Source: Streptomyces sp. NBC_01197 (lineage in GTDB: Bacteria > Actinomycetota > Actinomycetes > Streptomycetales > Streptomycetaceae). From it: DNA of 64,000 bases. Below are positions 21,836 through 31,390 of this stretch, piece by piece. The stretch's first letter is position 1; each line of letters begins with the position of its first letter. The stretch covers positions 6,482,501 to 6,546,500 of the forward strand of contig NZ_CP108569.1 of NCBI RefSeq assembly GCF_036010505.1. The letters are read 5' to 3'. The notes beneath the pieces are model-generated. The model did not search any database. It was not told the DNA's origin and worked only from the letters and a program-made list of their open reading frames with translations. Both the position numbers and the translations under genes were made by a program.

Positions 21836-22210
21836 TCAGCCGCGGCGCCTGAGCCCGATGGCCGTGCCGGCGGTGTAGTCCTGGGTCCAGGTACGGCCGG
21901 TGTCCGACCGCCAGGTCACCTGAGTGGTGGTGCCCGCCGGCCTGACGCGCTCCACCGTCATCGACCGGTCACCGGCCCTCACATCGCCCCGGCGCAGTTC
22001 TCTCGCTTCGACGGTGACCGGCTCGGCCGGCTCGGCCCGCTCCGCCTCGTCGGCGGCGCGCACCAGGGCGGCCGCGAGCTCGCGTGCCCGGGCGGGGGTG
22101 CACCTCAGGACCCGTTCCCCGTCCGTGGCCGTCGGCGCTGCGGTGAGCCGCACCCCCTCGGGACCGCCCCGCACCGTGATGGCGGCTCCACCGTCGGACT
22201 CCAGTCGCAT
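21836..22210 (-). CDS. Hypothetical protein
   Basis: 124 aa from ATG 22210, chosen because GAGGAG lies seven bases upstream; the open frame extends further upstream without another good site. No family recognised. The protein is soluble, has no signal peptide, and reads as a small beta-rich domain: an N-terminal MRLESDGGAAITVRGG segment, a helix rich in Ala/Arg/Glu, and a C-terminal part ending RTWTQDYTAGTAIGLRRRG. It is convergent with aroE, leaving 16 bases between stops. Confidence 0.7.
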   Translation of the reverse strand: MRLESDGGAAITVRGGPEGVRLTAAPTATDGERVLRCTPARARELAAALVRAADEAERAEPAEPVTVEARELRRGDVRAGDRSMTVERVRPAGTTTQVTWRSDTGRTWTQDYTAGTAIGLRRRG

Positions 22211-22574
22211 CGTCTCTCCTCGGCTGCCTGCCGGCTCAGTGCAGTCTGAGGCTTTCCGGCGGACCCAGCCCCGGATAGCTGGGGCTGGGACCGCCGGTGT
22301 CCACCACCAGTTCTGCAGGACCACGCTCGGGTCCACCATCCAGGATTTCAGCACATGCGCACCCGGCCGGGTGGTGCTCCTCGCGTTGACACACCCGCGC
22401 CTGTTGTGGTCGTTGATCAACAACTTGGGCACCTGGCGGCAGCGGCCCGATGGGGTGGCGTCGTCGGCGAGCGGAGACAGGCCCGGACTGGCCTGCGGAC
22501 GATCGGATCATAAATTTCGAGATCATCCCCGCAAGTTTCTCTGATGCCTGGAGCCCCGGAATCGGGCGGGAGGG
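22211..22574. other. Intergenic region between GH3 and the hypothetical gene
   Basis: 364 bases with no gene I can support. It holds a 9-bp hairpin (CCCAGCCCC at 22264-22272 with 22281-22289), probably a minus-strand terminator after the GH3 operon. It also holds a 10-bp palindrome GTTGATCAAC (22412-22421) and an AT-rich patch (~22509-22522) unusual for the window. No -10/-35 pair is convincing. Confidence 0.5.
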
Positions 22575-25052
22575 TCAGACGCCGTCCGCCGGGGGCGCGA
22601 CCGAGGTGTCGCAGACCAGCCGGCGCCGGTGGTCGACGGTGCGCTCGGGGCCGGTGAGACGCAGTGGCACGGTCTGCCGGATGTCGGTGGCCGCGCTGGA
22701 GGTCGCGAAACGCAGCTCCAGATCGCCCGGCTCGACGACCCGTCGACCGTCCGCGCCGGTGAAGGACGTCAGGTCGGCGTCGAAGCGGAACCGTACGCGC
22801 CGTGCCTCCCCCGCGGCCAGCGGCACTCTGGCGTAGCCGATGAGCCGTACGTCGGGACGGGTGGTCTGGGCGACCGGGTCGTGCAGATAGAGCTGCACCA
22901 CCTCGGTTCCGTCGCGCACTCCGGTGTTGCGAACGGCGAGTTCGATGTCCGCGGAGCCGTCGGTGGGCAGCTCGGCCGGTATCGGCCCGGGCGGGCCCCA
23001 GGCGAAAGTGGTGTACGAGAGGCCGTGGCCGAAGGCGTACAGCGGCGTCGGGTCGAGGCTGCTGACCCCGCCCGCCAGCCCCAGGGGCGGCTGCAGATAC
23101 GTCCATGGCTGGCCACCCGGCCCGTACGGCACCCCCACGGGCAGCCGGCCCGATGGATTGACCCGTCCCGAGAGCACTCCGGACAGTGCCGGCCCGCCCT
23201 CCTCGCCGGGGAAGAAGGCCTGGACGACGGCGGCCGGCCCGCCGTCCCAGCGGCCCAGCGCGTACGGACGGCCCGTCAGCAGCACCAGCACCACCGGGGT
23301 TCCGGTGGCCAGCAACGCGTCGAGCAGTTCGCCCTGGACGCCCGGCAGGCGGAGGTCTGCGGCGTCGCAGCCTTCGCCGGAGGTGCCGCGTCCGAAGAGC
23401 CCGGCACGGTCACCGAGTACCGCCACGCATATCTCCGCGTCCCGGGCCAGCTCCACCGCGGCCAGGATGCCGGAGGTGTCGTCGCCGTCCACGTCGCAGC
23501 CGGGGGCGAAGGACAGCCGGGCGCCCGGGAGTTCCGTGCCGAGCGACTCCAGCAGGGTCGGAATGGCGATGCCCAGCGGCACGTCCGGGTGGGAGACGCC
23601 GACATGGCTGGGGAAGGAGTAGCAGCCGAGCATCGCGAAAGGGTCGTCCGCGCGGGGGCCGACCACGGCGATCCGGGCGTCGGCGCGCAACGGCAGCGCG
23701 CCCGAGGGGTTGGAGAGCAGGACGCAGGACCGCTCGGCCAGCAGCCGGGCCAGGGCTCTGTTCTCGGCGGGGTCGAGGTCGATGGTGCCGCGCGCCTGCT
23801 CGGGGGCGTCGCCATGGGGGAGGGCGGCGGGCAGCGGCGACCAGTCGGGGTCGAGCAGGCCGAGCTCGCACTTCTGCAGCAGCACCCGGGTCAGCGCCCG
23901 GTCGACGAATTCCTCCGCCGCCGCGCCCGAGCGGACGGCGGCGATCAGGGCGTCGCCGTAGGAACGGACCGTGGGCAGTTCCACGTCGACACCGGCTGCC
24001 AGGGCCACCCGGCCGGCATCGGCGCTGTCGGCGGCGACCTTGTGCAGCGTTTCCAGGAAGCCGATGCCGAAGTAGTCGGCGACGACGGTGCCGTTGAAAC
24101 CCCAGGTGTCCCGGAGCAGGCCTGTGAGCAGGGCGGGGTCGGCTGCGGCGGGCACACCGTCGATCTCGGAGTAGGAGCTCATCACCGAGCGGGCGCCGCC
24201 TTCCCGCACGGCCATCTCGAAGGGCGGCAGGATCACGTCGGCCAGTTCGCGGGCGCCGGCCCGCACCGGGGCGAGGTTACGGGCGCCCGCCGATGCGGAG
24301 TACCCGGCGAAGTGCTTGAGGGTGGCGACGATGCCGGCGGACTCCAGTCCCCTGACGTAGGCGGAGGCGACGGTGGCGACCAGATAGGGGTCCTCGCCGA
24401 TGGTCTCTTCGACCCGGCCCCAGCGCAGATCACGGACCACGTCCAGAACAGGCGCCAGACCCTGGTGGACACCGACGGACCGCATGTCGCCGCCGATCCG
24501 GTGGGCCATCTCGGTGACCAGCTCCGGATCCCAGGCGGCGCCCCAGGCAAGCGGCACCGGGTAGGCGGTCGCGCCGAAGGCGGTGAAGCCGGCCAGGCAC
24601 TCCTCGTGGGCCAGTGCGGGTATTCCGAACCGCCCCGCCCCCGCGATACGTTGCTGGGCGCGGGCCAGCGAGACCGCACCGACACCGGCGTCCACCGGGG
24701 CGGTGCCGAAGGGCCGGGTGAGCTGTCCGAGCCCCCGGGTGATCAGGTTCTCCCAGTCGACCGGGCCCACCATTTCGTTCTGATGGGGTGCGACCCCGCC
24801 GCCTTCGGAGTCGGCGCCCACCCAGACACCGTAGAGCTGTGCGGTCTTCTCCTCCAGGCTCATCCGGGCGATGAGATCGGCTACCCGCTCATCGGACGGG
24901 CGGGACGGGTCGCGCCAGGGTGCTCCGGCAGCCGGGCCATCGGCTGCCGGAGCCGCAACGGCGCGGCTTCCGACGGCAGGGCTTCCGCCGATGCTGGTGG
25001 CTGCGGGGGTCGCAGCGGCGCGCGGGGCTTGCGGAACGGGGTGGGATGCCAT
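22575..25052 (-). CDS. Glycoside hydrolase family 3 beta-glycosidase (beta-xylosidase or beta-glucosidase)
   Basis: 825 aa. Predicted to split imported beta-linked oligosaccharides into monosaccharides. No signal peptide is seen, so it should act in the cytoplasm. A GH3 N-domain (~55-360) contains KHFAGY (K246-H247) and the nucleophile Asp326 in GTVVADYFG. The GH3 C-domain (~435-650) has the likely acid/base Glu560 in SGEGCDAADLRLPG, and a fibronectin-III-like domain ends the protein. ATG 25052 has GAGAGG ten bases upstream. It is last in a four-gene operon with ABC uptake genes; the layout matches Streptomyces xylobiose (bxlEFG-bxlA) loci, but cellobiose is not excluded. Confidence 0.9.
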   Translation of the reverse strand: MASHPVPQAPRAAATPAATSIGGSPAVGSRAVAAPAADGPAAGAPWRDPSRPSDERVADLIARMSLEEKTAQLYGVWVGADSEGGGVAPHQNEMVGPVDWENLITRGLGQLTRPFGTAPVDAGVGAVSLARAQQRIAGAGRFGIPALAHEECLAGFTAFGATAYPVPLAWGAAWDPELVTEMAHRIGGDMRSVGVHQGLAPVLDVVRDLRWGRVEETIGEDPYLVATVASAYVRGLESAGIVATLKHFAGYSASAGARNLAPVRAGARELADVILPPFEMAVREGGARSVMSSYSEIDGVPAAADPALLTGLLRDTWGFNGTVVADYFGIGFLETLHKVAADSADAGRVALAAGVDVELPTVRSYGDALIAAVRSGAAAEEFVDRALTRVLLQKCELGLLDPDWSPLPAALPHGDAPEQARGTIDLDPAENRALARLLAERSCVLLSNPSGALPLRADARIAVVGPRADDPFAMLGCYSFPSHVGVSHPDVPLGIAIPTLLESLGTELPGARLSFAPGCDVDGDDTSGILAAVELARDAEICVAVLGDRAGLFGRGTSGEGCDAADLRLPGVQGELLDALLATGTPVVLVLLTGRPYALGRWDGGPAAVVQAFFPGEEGGPALSGVLSGRVNPSGRLPVGVPYGPGGQPWTYLQPPLGLAGGVSSLDPTPLYAFGHGLSYTTFAWGPPGPIPAELPTDGSADIELAVRNTGVRDGTEVVQLYLHDPVAQTTRPDVRLIGYARVPLAAGEARRVRFRFDADLTSFTGADGRRVVEPGDLELRFATSSAATDIRQTVPLRLTGPERTVDHRRRLVCDTSVAPPADGV

Positions 25053-25105
25053 CGTGCAGGGTTCCTCTCCGAAGTGGCGGTGATGCGGTGGTGCTGTGCT
25101 CGGCC

Positions 25106-26008
25106 CTATTTGCCGCCCACCCCCATCAGGCCGTTCACCAGGGCGCGCCGGGCCACCAGATAGACCGCGAAGATCGGCACCACGGAGAGGACGATCGCCG
25201 CCAGCACAGCGGGGATGTTCACGCCGAACTGGGACATGAAGTTGAACAGGCCCAGCGTCAGTACCCTGTTGCCCTCGGACTGGGTGAGGATCAGCGGGAA
25301 GAGGAAGCCGTTCCAGGCCTGCAGCGCGGAGTAGATCGCCACCGTGCTGATGCCGGCCCTGGAGAGCGGCACTGCCAGCTGGAGCAGCATCCGCAGTGGG
25401 GACGCGCCGTCGAGGGACATCGCCTCGTACAGCTCTTCGGAGACATCCCGCATCGTGCCGCTGAGCACCAGCACCGATACCGGCATCGCGAAGGCGGCGG
25501 TGGGCAGGATGATCGCGGGCAGGGTGTCGTAGAGGCCCATCTTCCCGATCAGCAGGTACAGCGGAACGATCACTGCCTGAGCCGGGATCGCCACCCCGAG
25601 CAGGAAGCTCCTGAACGCCAGCGACGACCAGCGATTCCGGGTGCGTACCGCGACATAGGCCACCGGAACGGAGAGCACCAGCACGATGGCCACCGTGGAA
25701 ACGGCGACGATCGCGGTGTTGCCGAGCAGTGTGAGGAAGCCGCTGTGCAGCACCGTGACGTAGTTGTCCAGTGTGGGACGGGAGGGGAAGGCCAGCGGGT
25801 CGCCGTCGAGGGCCACGTCCTGATGCATCAGTGACGCGGAGACCAGCGTGTAGAGCGGGACCAGCACGACGACGAGCCAGACCAGCGAACCGAGACCGGC
25901 CAGTGGGTTCGCTCTGCGCAGGGGCCGGCCCCGTCGTGGCGTGCCGGCGGCCGGACCCGGAGGCAGGGGAGCCGCAGCGGGCGCCGCGGCGCGGGTGTCG
26001 GACGACAT
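25106..26008 (-). CDS. ABC sugar transporter permease (MalG-type)
   Basis: 300 aa. Inner-membrane permease of a carbohydrate ABC importer. Six membrane helices are predicted, after a proline/alanine/arginine-rich cytoplasmic N-terminus. The EAA loop that docks the ATPase is visible as EAMSLDGASPLRMLLQLAVPL. It begins four bases after the stop of the partner permease. No ATPase gene is in the locus, so the shared ATPase MsiK encoded elsewhere is the expected partner (known for Streptomyces sugar importers). Confidence 0.93.
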   Translation of the reverse strand: MSSDTRAAAPAAAPLPPGPAAGTPRRGRPLRRANPLAGLGSLVWLVVVLVPLYTLVSASLMHQDVALDGDPLAFPSRPTLDNYVTVLHSGFLTLLGNTAIVAVSTVAIVLVLSVPVAYVAVRTRNRWSSLAFRSFLLGVAIPAQAVIVPLYLLIGKMGLYDTLPAIILPTAAFAMPVSVLVLSGTMRDVSEELYEAMSLDGASPLRMLLQLAVPLSRAGISTVAIYSALQAWNGFLFPLILTQSEGNRVLTLGLFNFMSQFGVNIPAVLAAIVLSVVPIFAVYLVARRALVNGLMGVGGK

Positions 26009-26012
26009 CGCG

Positions 26013-26975
26013 TTACATACCTTCCCGGGTTGAGCGCATGGTTCCGAAGCCGCTGAAGCGGACCAGGACCAGCGAAAGACTGGTGGCCACCACGACCAGG
26101 GCGGTGGCGATGGCGGCGGCGTAGCCGAGGTCGTACGTCTGGAAGCCGGTGCGGTACATCAGGTAGGGCAGGATCGTGGTGTCGGTGCCCGGACCGCCCT
26201 TGGTCATGATCAGCACGGTGTCGAAGTAGGTCAGCGAACCCACGATCATCAGCACCGACGAGGTGGTCACTGTGTGCCGCAGCTGGGGCAGCGTGACGTG
26301 GAAGAACTGCCGGAGCATCCCCGCGCCGTCGAGGGACGCCGCCTGGTAGAGGACTTCGGGAATCTGCCGCGCGCCCCCCTGGTAGATCAGGGTGTGGAAC
26401 GGCATGAACTGCCAGCCGCCGACGAACGCCACCACCAGCAGGGCACCGGTGGAGGTGCCCATCACATTCGGGTCGACTCCGATCCAGGGCCCGATTTCCT
26501 TGATCACGCCGAAGTTGGGGTCCAGCAGGGCATGGAAGAGCATCGCGATGGCGGTGGTGGACAGCAGCAGCGGGATGAAGAAGATCGCCGAGAGCAAGGC
26601 GCGGCCGCGCCGGCGTCCGGCCGCCCAGACCCCCAGCAGCAGGGCGACCGGGGTCTGGAAGGCCCAGCTGATCGTGGTGAGCAGCAGACTCAGCCAGGCC
26701 GCCTGGCCGAAGTCGTGGTCCTTGAAGAGCCGCGTCCAGTTGGCCAGTCCGGCCGACGTGGGCGAGTTCAGGCCGTTCCACTTGCAGAAGGACAGATAAA
26801 CGGCGAGCGCCAGCGGGGCGATCGCGAAGACGGCGAAGAAGAGCAGACCGGGGAGCGCCCAGCCGACGTGCGGGCGGCCGACATTGCTGCCGGCCGCCCG
26901 GCCGCCTCCGCGCTTGACGGGCCGGGCCGCTTTCGCGTCCTGAGCGGGCTTCGTGGCGAGCGGAGTGGTGGACAT
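26013..26975 (-). CDS. ABC sugar transporter permease (MalF-type)
   Basis: 320 aa. Partner permease of the importer. A basic N-terminal region is followed by six predicted membrane helices and the EAA-type loop YQAASLDGAGMLRQFFHVTLP. The substrate-channel segment TKGGPGTDTTILPYLMY is typical of MalF-like oligosaccharide permeases. It starts two bases after the stop of the solute-binding lipoprotein gene, so the operon is tightly coupled. Confidence 0.93.
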   Translation of the reverse strand: MSTTPLATKPAQDAKAARPVKRGGGRAAGSNVGRPHVGWALPGLLFFAVFAIAPLALAVYLSFCKWNGLNSPTSAGLANWTRLFKDHDFGQAAWLSLLLTTISWAFQTPVALLLGVWAAGRRRGRALLSAIFFIPLLLSTTAIAMLFHALLDPNFGVIKEIGPWIGVDPNVMGTSTGALLVVAFVGGWQFMPFHTLIYQGGARQIPEVLYQAASLDGAGMLRQFFHVTLPQLRHTVTTSSVLMIVGSLTYFDTVLIMTKGGPGTDTTILPYLMYRTGFQTYDLGYAAAIATALVVVATSLSLVLVRFSGFGTMRSTREGM

Positions 26976-26977
26976 CG

Positions 26978-28279
26978 TTACTTGACGGCCTTCATCGCGG
27001 AGACGAACTGCTCAGGGGTGGACTTCCCGGCGAAGAGCTTGCTGACTTCGGTGAGCAGCGGGGTGGCGATCTGGGGCTCAAGTGCCTGATCCCACGAGAG
27101 AGTGAAACTCGGGGCCTTCTGCACCATGTCGTACTGGTACTTGGAGAACTTCGGGTTGGGCGACGAGCTGAACAGGGATGCGGCGTTGGACGTGGTGGGG
27201 ACCTCCCCGTCGGCGATCAGGGACTTGGCGTACGACTCCGCCGCCATGGCCTTGAGGAACTTGATCGCCGCGTCCTTGTGCTTCGTCCTGGCGTTGACCG
27301 ACCAGTAGTTGGTGGGATTGCCCACCACGTCGTTCACGTCACCCACGCCGCCGGCCACGGTCGGGAAGGTGGTCCAGGCCAGGTCCTTCCTGGCGAACTC
27401 CGGGGCCTTGCCGAGCTGGGTCGAGTACTCCCACGAGCCCATCAGGTGCATGGCAGCCTTGCCCTTGTTGAGGAGGGTGGGGGCGCCGCCGTTGCCGTAG
27501 TCGACCGAGTTGAAGTTGGAGCCGAAGGCGCCACTGTCGACGAGCTGCCGGACCGTACTGGCCGCCTTGAGCACCGCGGGGTCGCTCCAGCCGGCCGAGT
27601 CACCGGCCTGGATCTTCTTGAAGACCCCGGGGCCGCCGATCCGGTCCAGCAGGTACTCCATCCACATCAGCTCGGGCCATTTGTCGGAGCCGCCCAGCGC
27701 GAAGGGGGTGATGCCCCTGGACTTGAAGGTGGTGACGTCCTTCTGCAGGTCCTCCCAGGTCCTGGGTGCCTGGAGGCTGTTCTCGGCGAAGAGCTTCTTG
27801 TTGTAGAAGAGAATCACGGGCTGCATACCGCGCATCGGCACCCCGTAGACCTTTCCGCCGAGACCGCCAGCGGTCATGATCGGCGGAAGGAAGCCGTTCT
27901 TCAGCGTGGCGTCGCTCTTCACGGTCGAGGTGAGGTCGACCAGCTGGCCGGCGTCGACATACGGCTTGATGGAGCCGCCGCCCCAGTTGAAGAAGACGTC
28001 CGGAGCACTGGGAGAGCCCATCGCGCTGCGGAGCTTGTTGACGTAGTCGGTGCCGGGGACCGAAACCAGCTTCACCTTGACGTCGGACGTCTTGTTGAAC
28101 TTCGCAACGGCCGCCTGCTGCACCTTCACCTCGTCGTCGCCATAGACGTAGGCGGTGATGGAACCGCCCCCGCCGTTGCCCGAACCGCAGCCGGCCAGGA
28201 TCCCGGCCATCACCATCGCGGCCCCTGCCGCGGCCCATCTGGCAGTACGTGTACCGCTGCTGAGAATGCCCGACCCCAT
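26978..28279 (-). CDS. Extracellular solute-binding lipoprotein of the sugar ABC importer
   Basis: 433 aa. Binds the oligosaccharide outside the membrane and delivers it to the two permeases. A type II signal peptide ends in the lipobox LAGC with lipidated Cys31; a glycine-rich linker and a cluster B (SBP_bac_1) fold follow. ATG 28279 has AGAGG eight bases upstream; the longer frame upstream (to 28390) lacks a site. It is the first gene of the operon and is transcribed away from the LacI gene. Order of genes: binding protein, permease, permease, GH3 enzyme. Substrate inferred as xylo- or cello-oligosaccharide. Confidence 0.92.
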   Translation of the reverse strand: MGSGILSSGTRTARWAAAGAAMVMAGILAGCGSGNGGGGSITAYVYGDDEVKVQQAAVAKFNKTSDVKVKLVSVPGTDYVNKLRSAMGSPSAPDVFFNWGGGSIKPYVDAGQLVDLTSTVKSDATLKNGFLPPIMTAGGLGGKVYGVPMRGMQPVILFYNKKLFAENSLQAPRTWEDLQKDVTTFKSRGITPFALGGSDKWPELMWMEYLLDRIGGPGVFKKIQAGDSAGWSDPAVLKAASTVRQLVDSGAFGSNFNSVDYGNGGAPTLLNKGKAAMHLMGSWEYSTQLGKAPEFARKDLAWTTFPTVAGGVGDVNDVVGNPTNYWSVNARTKHKDAAIKFLKAMAAESYAKSLIADGEVPTTSNAASLFSSSPNPKFSKYQYDMVQKAPSFTLSWDQALEPQIATPLLTEVSKLFAGKSTPEQFVSAMKAVK

Positions 28280-28293
28280 GACCGCACCTCTGT

Positions 28294-28322
28294 CGAATGT
28301 TTCGGAATGTTCAGCGAATGTT
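28294..28322. promoter_or_regulatory. Triple GAATGTT repeat, candidate LacI-family operator
   Basis: GAATGTT occurs at 28295-28301, 28305-28311 and 28316-28322, spaced 10 and 11 bases so all lie on one DNA face. The first copy is part of CGAATGTTTCG, an inverted CGAA/TTCG pair. They lie 16-43 bases before the binding-protein ATG, where a repressor would block transcription. A separate palindrome CGGTGCACCG (28383-28392) in the same divergent region is an alternative site. Confidence 0.5.
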
Positions 28323-28430
28323 GGCGGAACCGTACGAGTGGGTTTCGGGCTCGTCAAGAGGCTGCGCAGAAGGTTTCCCGATCGGTGCACCGGGACCGGT
28401 GCGGGCTGGATCGAGGGCTACGATCCATGC

Positions 28431-29489
28431 ATGAGCCCTGCGAACGTCCCGTCCTCACAGCGGAAGGCGCCTGCCGGAGATCAGCCGGAAGGTGCCGCCA
28501 CACTGTCGGATATCGCCCGCGCCGCCGGGGTCTCGGCTCCGACAGTTTCGAAAGTCCTGAACGGGCGCGCCGACGTGGCCGCCGGGACCCGCACCCGGGT
28601 CGAGGAACTGCTGCTCCAGCACGGCTACCGGCGCAGGCGGGGGGTCTCGCAGCAGTCCCGGCTCATCGACCTGGTCTTCCACGAGCTCGAGAGTGCCTGG
28701 GCGATGGAGGTCATCAGGGGAGTGGAGAACGTCGCCAGGGAGGACGGGCTCAGCCTGGTCCTCTCCGAGAGCGCGGGCCGGCTGACCCCGGGTCAGACCT
28801 GGCTGGACGGAGTGCTGGCCCGCAGGCCCGTCGGGGTGATCCTGGTCCTCTCGGATCTCAACGCCGCCCAGCGCGCCCAGCTGACCAGCCGCGACATCCC
28901 CTTCGTCGTCGTCGACCCGGCCGGTGACCCGGGCGACGACGTCCCGTCGGTCGGCACCACCAACTGGCAGGGGGGACTCGCGGCCACCCGGCACCTGGTG
29001 GAACTGGGCCATCGGCGGATCGGTGTCATCGGCGGCCCGGCCAGCATGATGTGCAGCCGGGCGCGACTGGACGGATACCGCGCCGCACTGGAGACCGCGG
29101 GCCTCCCGGTGGACCCCGCGCTCGTGAGGGAGGGCGACTTCCACCACGAGGCCGGCTACACCGCCGGTCTGGACCTGCTGCGCCTCCCGGACCCGCCTAC
29201 CGCCGTCTTCACCGGGAACGACCTTCAGGCGCTCGGCGTCTTCGAAGCCGCCCGCGAGAGGGGGCTGCGCATCCCGGACGACCTCAGCGTCGTCGGCTTC
29301 GACGATCTGCCGATCACCCGATGGGTGGGGCCACCGCTCACCACCGTGCGTCAGCCGCTGCTTGAGATGGCCGAGACGGCGGCCCGGCTGGTGATCGACC
29401 TCGGCCGGGGCGAGCGGCCCGCCACCACCCGGGTGGATCTGGCGACGCGTCTGGTGGTACGCAGCAGCACCGCCCCGCCCTGCCGCTGA
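28431..29489 (+). CDS. LacI-family repressor of the sugar operon
   Basis: 352 aa. It has an N-terminal HTH (TLSDIARAAGVSAPTVSKVLNG, ~24-45) with the hinge region following, and a periplasmic-binding-protein-like sensor domain (~60-345) with the typical VVVDPAGD and FTGNDLQALGVFEAA motifs. ATG 28431 follows GAGGG at 28413-28417. It is divergent from the binding-protein gene and presumably represses the operon until an imported oligosaccharide binds. The layout (regulator divergent from lipoprotein, two permeases, GH3) matches bxlR-bxlEFG-bxlA as I remember it. Confidence 0.9.
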   Translation: MSPANVPSSQRKAPAGDQPEGAATLSDIARAAGVSAPTVSKVLNGRADVAAGTRTRVEELLLQHGYRRRRGVSQQSRLIDLVFHELESAWAMEVIRGVENVAREDGLSLVLSESAGRLTPGQTWLDGVLARRPVGVILVLSDLNAAQRAQLTSRDIPFVVVDPAGDPGDDVPSVGTTNWQGGLAATRHLVELGHRRIGVIGGPASMMCSRARLDGYRAALETAGLPVDPALVREGDFHHEAGYTAGLDLLRLPDPPTAVFTGNDLQALGVFEAARERGLRIPDDLSVVGFDDLPITRWVGPPLTTVRQPLLEMAETAARLVIDLGRGERPATTRVDLATRLVVRSSTAPPCR

Positions 29490-29498
29490 CCGGCCTGC

Positions 29499-29516
29499 AC
29501 GGCCCGCCCCGGGGCC
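29499..29516 (+). terminator. Short hairpin after the lacI-type gene
   Basis: CGGCCC (29499-29504) pairs with GGGCCG (29511-29516) around six bases, ten bases after the stop. It is modest, but it separates this gene from aroC. Confidence 0.35.
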
Positions 29517-29651
29517 GGCTCTCCGGGGACGTCCGCCAGCTGGACCCATGACGGGCGGCGGGCCCGGCCGTGGGAGGATCGGGTCAGGCGGGCCAGGGCC
29601 GCGCACCCGGTCGCGCCGTCGCAGATCGAGGCGCGAGCATGAGGAGCACCG

Positions 29652-30836
29652 TTGAGCAGGTTGCGTTGGCTGACCGCGGGGGAGTCGCACGGACCCGCAC
29701 TGGTGGCGACGCTGGAGGGGCTTCCCGCCGGCGTTCCGGTCACCACGGACATGGTGGCGGACGCGCTCGCCCGGCGGCGGCTCGGATACGGCCGCGGCGC
29801 CCGGATGAAGTTCGAGAAGGACGAGGTCACCTTCCTCGGCGGGGTCCGGCACGGGCTGACCATGGGCGGCCCGGTGGCCGTCATGGTCGGCAACACCGAG
29901 TGGCCCAAGTGGGAGAAGGTCATGTCGGCCGACCCGGTCGACCCCGACGAGCTGGCCCAGCTGGCCCGCAACGCCCCGCTGACCCGCCCCCGTCCCGGTC
30001 ACGCGGACCTCGCGGGTATGCAGAAGTACGCGCTGGACGAGGCCCGGCCGATCCTGGAGCGCGCCAGCGCCCGTGAGACGGCGGCCCGCGTCGCGCTCGG
30101 CACGGTGGCCCGCTCCTACCTGAAGGAGACGACCGGCATCGAGCTCGTCTCGCACGTCGTGGAGCTGGCCGGGGCGAAGGCGCCGTACGGCGTCGTCCCG
30201 GTCCCCGCCGACGAGGCGCGGCTGGACGAGGACCCGGTGCGCTGCCTGGACGCGGACGCGTCGGAGGCGATGGTCGCCGAGATCGACCAGGCCCACAAGG
30301 ACGGCGACACCCTCGGCGGTGTGGTCGAGGTGCTCGCCTACGGCGTACCGGTCGGCCTCGGTTCGCATGTGCACTGGGACCGCAGGCTCGACGCCAGGCT
30401 CGCCGCCGCCCTGATGGGCATCCAGGCCATCAAGGGCGTCGAGGTCGGCGACGGCTTCGACCTGGCCCGGGTGCCGGGCTCCAAGGCCCACGACGAGATC
30501 GTGCCGACCGCGGAGGGCGTACGCCGCACATCGGGCCGCTCCGGTGGCACCGAGGGCGGTATGTCCACCGGTGAACTGCTGCGCGTCCGGGCCGCGATGA
30601 AGCCGATCGCGACCGTCCCCCGCGCACTCGCCACCATCGACGTGGCCACCGGCGAGGTCGCCGCCGCGCACCACCAGCGCTCGGACGTCTGCGCGGTGCC
30701 TGCCGCCGGGATCGTCGCCGAGGCCATGGTCGCGCTGGTCCTGGCGGACGCGGTCGCGGAGAAGTTCGGCGGCGACAGCGTCGGCGAGACCCGCCGGAAT
30801 GTCCGCTCCTTCCTCGACAACCTCCAGATCCGATGA
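29652..30836 (+). CDS. aroC: Chorismate synthase
   Basis: 394 aa. Converts EPSP to chorismate using reduced FMN, the last step of the shikimate pathway. It shows the N-terminal signature [17 protein letters not shown], a conserved GGMSTGE segment, and the C-terminal [14 protein letters not shown] 29652 is the start because GAGGAG (29641-29646) lies five bases before it. It overlaps aroK by four bases. First gene of the aroC-aroK-aroB-aroQ unit. Confidence 0.96.
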   Translation: MSRLRWLTAGESHGPALVATLEGLPAGVPVTTDMVADALARRRLGYGRGARMKFEKDEVTFLGGVRHGLTMGGPVAVMVGNTEWPKWEKVMSADPVDPDELAQLARNAPLTRPRPGHADLAGMQKYALDEARPILERASARETAARVALGTVARSYLKETTGIELVSHVVELAGAKAPYGVVPVPADEARLDEDPVRCLDADASEAMVAEIDQAHKDGDTLGGVVEVLAYGVPVGLGSHVHWDRRLDARLAAALMGIQAIKGVEVGDGFDLARVPGSKAHDEIVPTAEGVRRTSGRSGGTEGGMSTGELLRVRAAMKPIATVPRALATIDVATGEVAAAHHQRSDVCAVPAAGIVAEAMVALVLADAVAEKFGGDSVGETRRNVRSFLDNLQIR

Positions 30837-31390
30837 GCGGGCCGCTGGTCGTCCTCGTCGGCCCGATGGGCGTCGGCAAGTCCACCGTCGGCGAACTGCT
30901 CGCCGAGCGGCTCGGCGCGGGCTACCGGGACACCGACGCCGACATCGTGGCGGCCGAGGGCCGCACCATCGCGGACATCTTCGTCGACGACGGCGAGGAC
31001 CACTTCCGCGCCCTTGAACGCGCCGCGGTGCGCGAGGCGGTGACCGGGCACACCGGTGTACTGTCGCTCGGCGGCGGCGCGATCCTCGACCCGGCCACCC
31101 GTGAACTCCTGGCCGGCCGCCCGGTCGTCTACCTCTCGATGGACGTCGACGAGGCGGTCAAGCGGGTCGGGCTCAACACCGCGCGCCCGCTGCTCGCCGT
31201 CAACCCGCGCCGCCAGTGGCGTGAGCTGATGGACGCGCGGCGGCCCCTGTACACCGAAGTCGCCCGTGCCGTCGTCCCCACCGACGGCCGGATCCCCGAA
31301 GAGGTCGCCGAGGCGGTCCTCGACGCCCTGGAGCTCCGGCTCCCCGCAGGGGACACCACCCCGCCCCCCGGCCAGGAGAAGACCGTATGA
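30833..31390 (+). CDS. aroK: Shikimate kinase
   Basis: 185 aa. Phosphorylates shikimate with ATP. It has the P-loop GPMGVGKST near the N-terminus, the shikimate-binding DTDADI and R in FR (DHFRALE), GGGAI, and the LID arginine in NTARPLL. Overlaps aroC and aroB by four bases on each side, so translation of the set is coupled. Confidence 0.96.
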   Translation: MSGPLVVLVGPMGVGKSTVGELLAERLGAGYRDTDADIVAAEGRTIADIFVDDGEDHFRALERAAVREAVTGHTGVLSLGGGAILDPATRELLAGRPVVYLSMDVDEAVKRVGLNTARPLLAVNPRRQWRELMDARRPLYTEVARAVVPTDGRIPEEVAEAVLDALELRLPAGDTTPPPGQEKTV

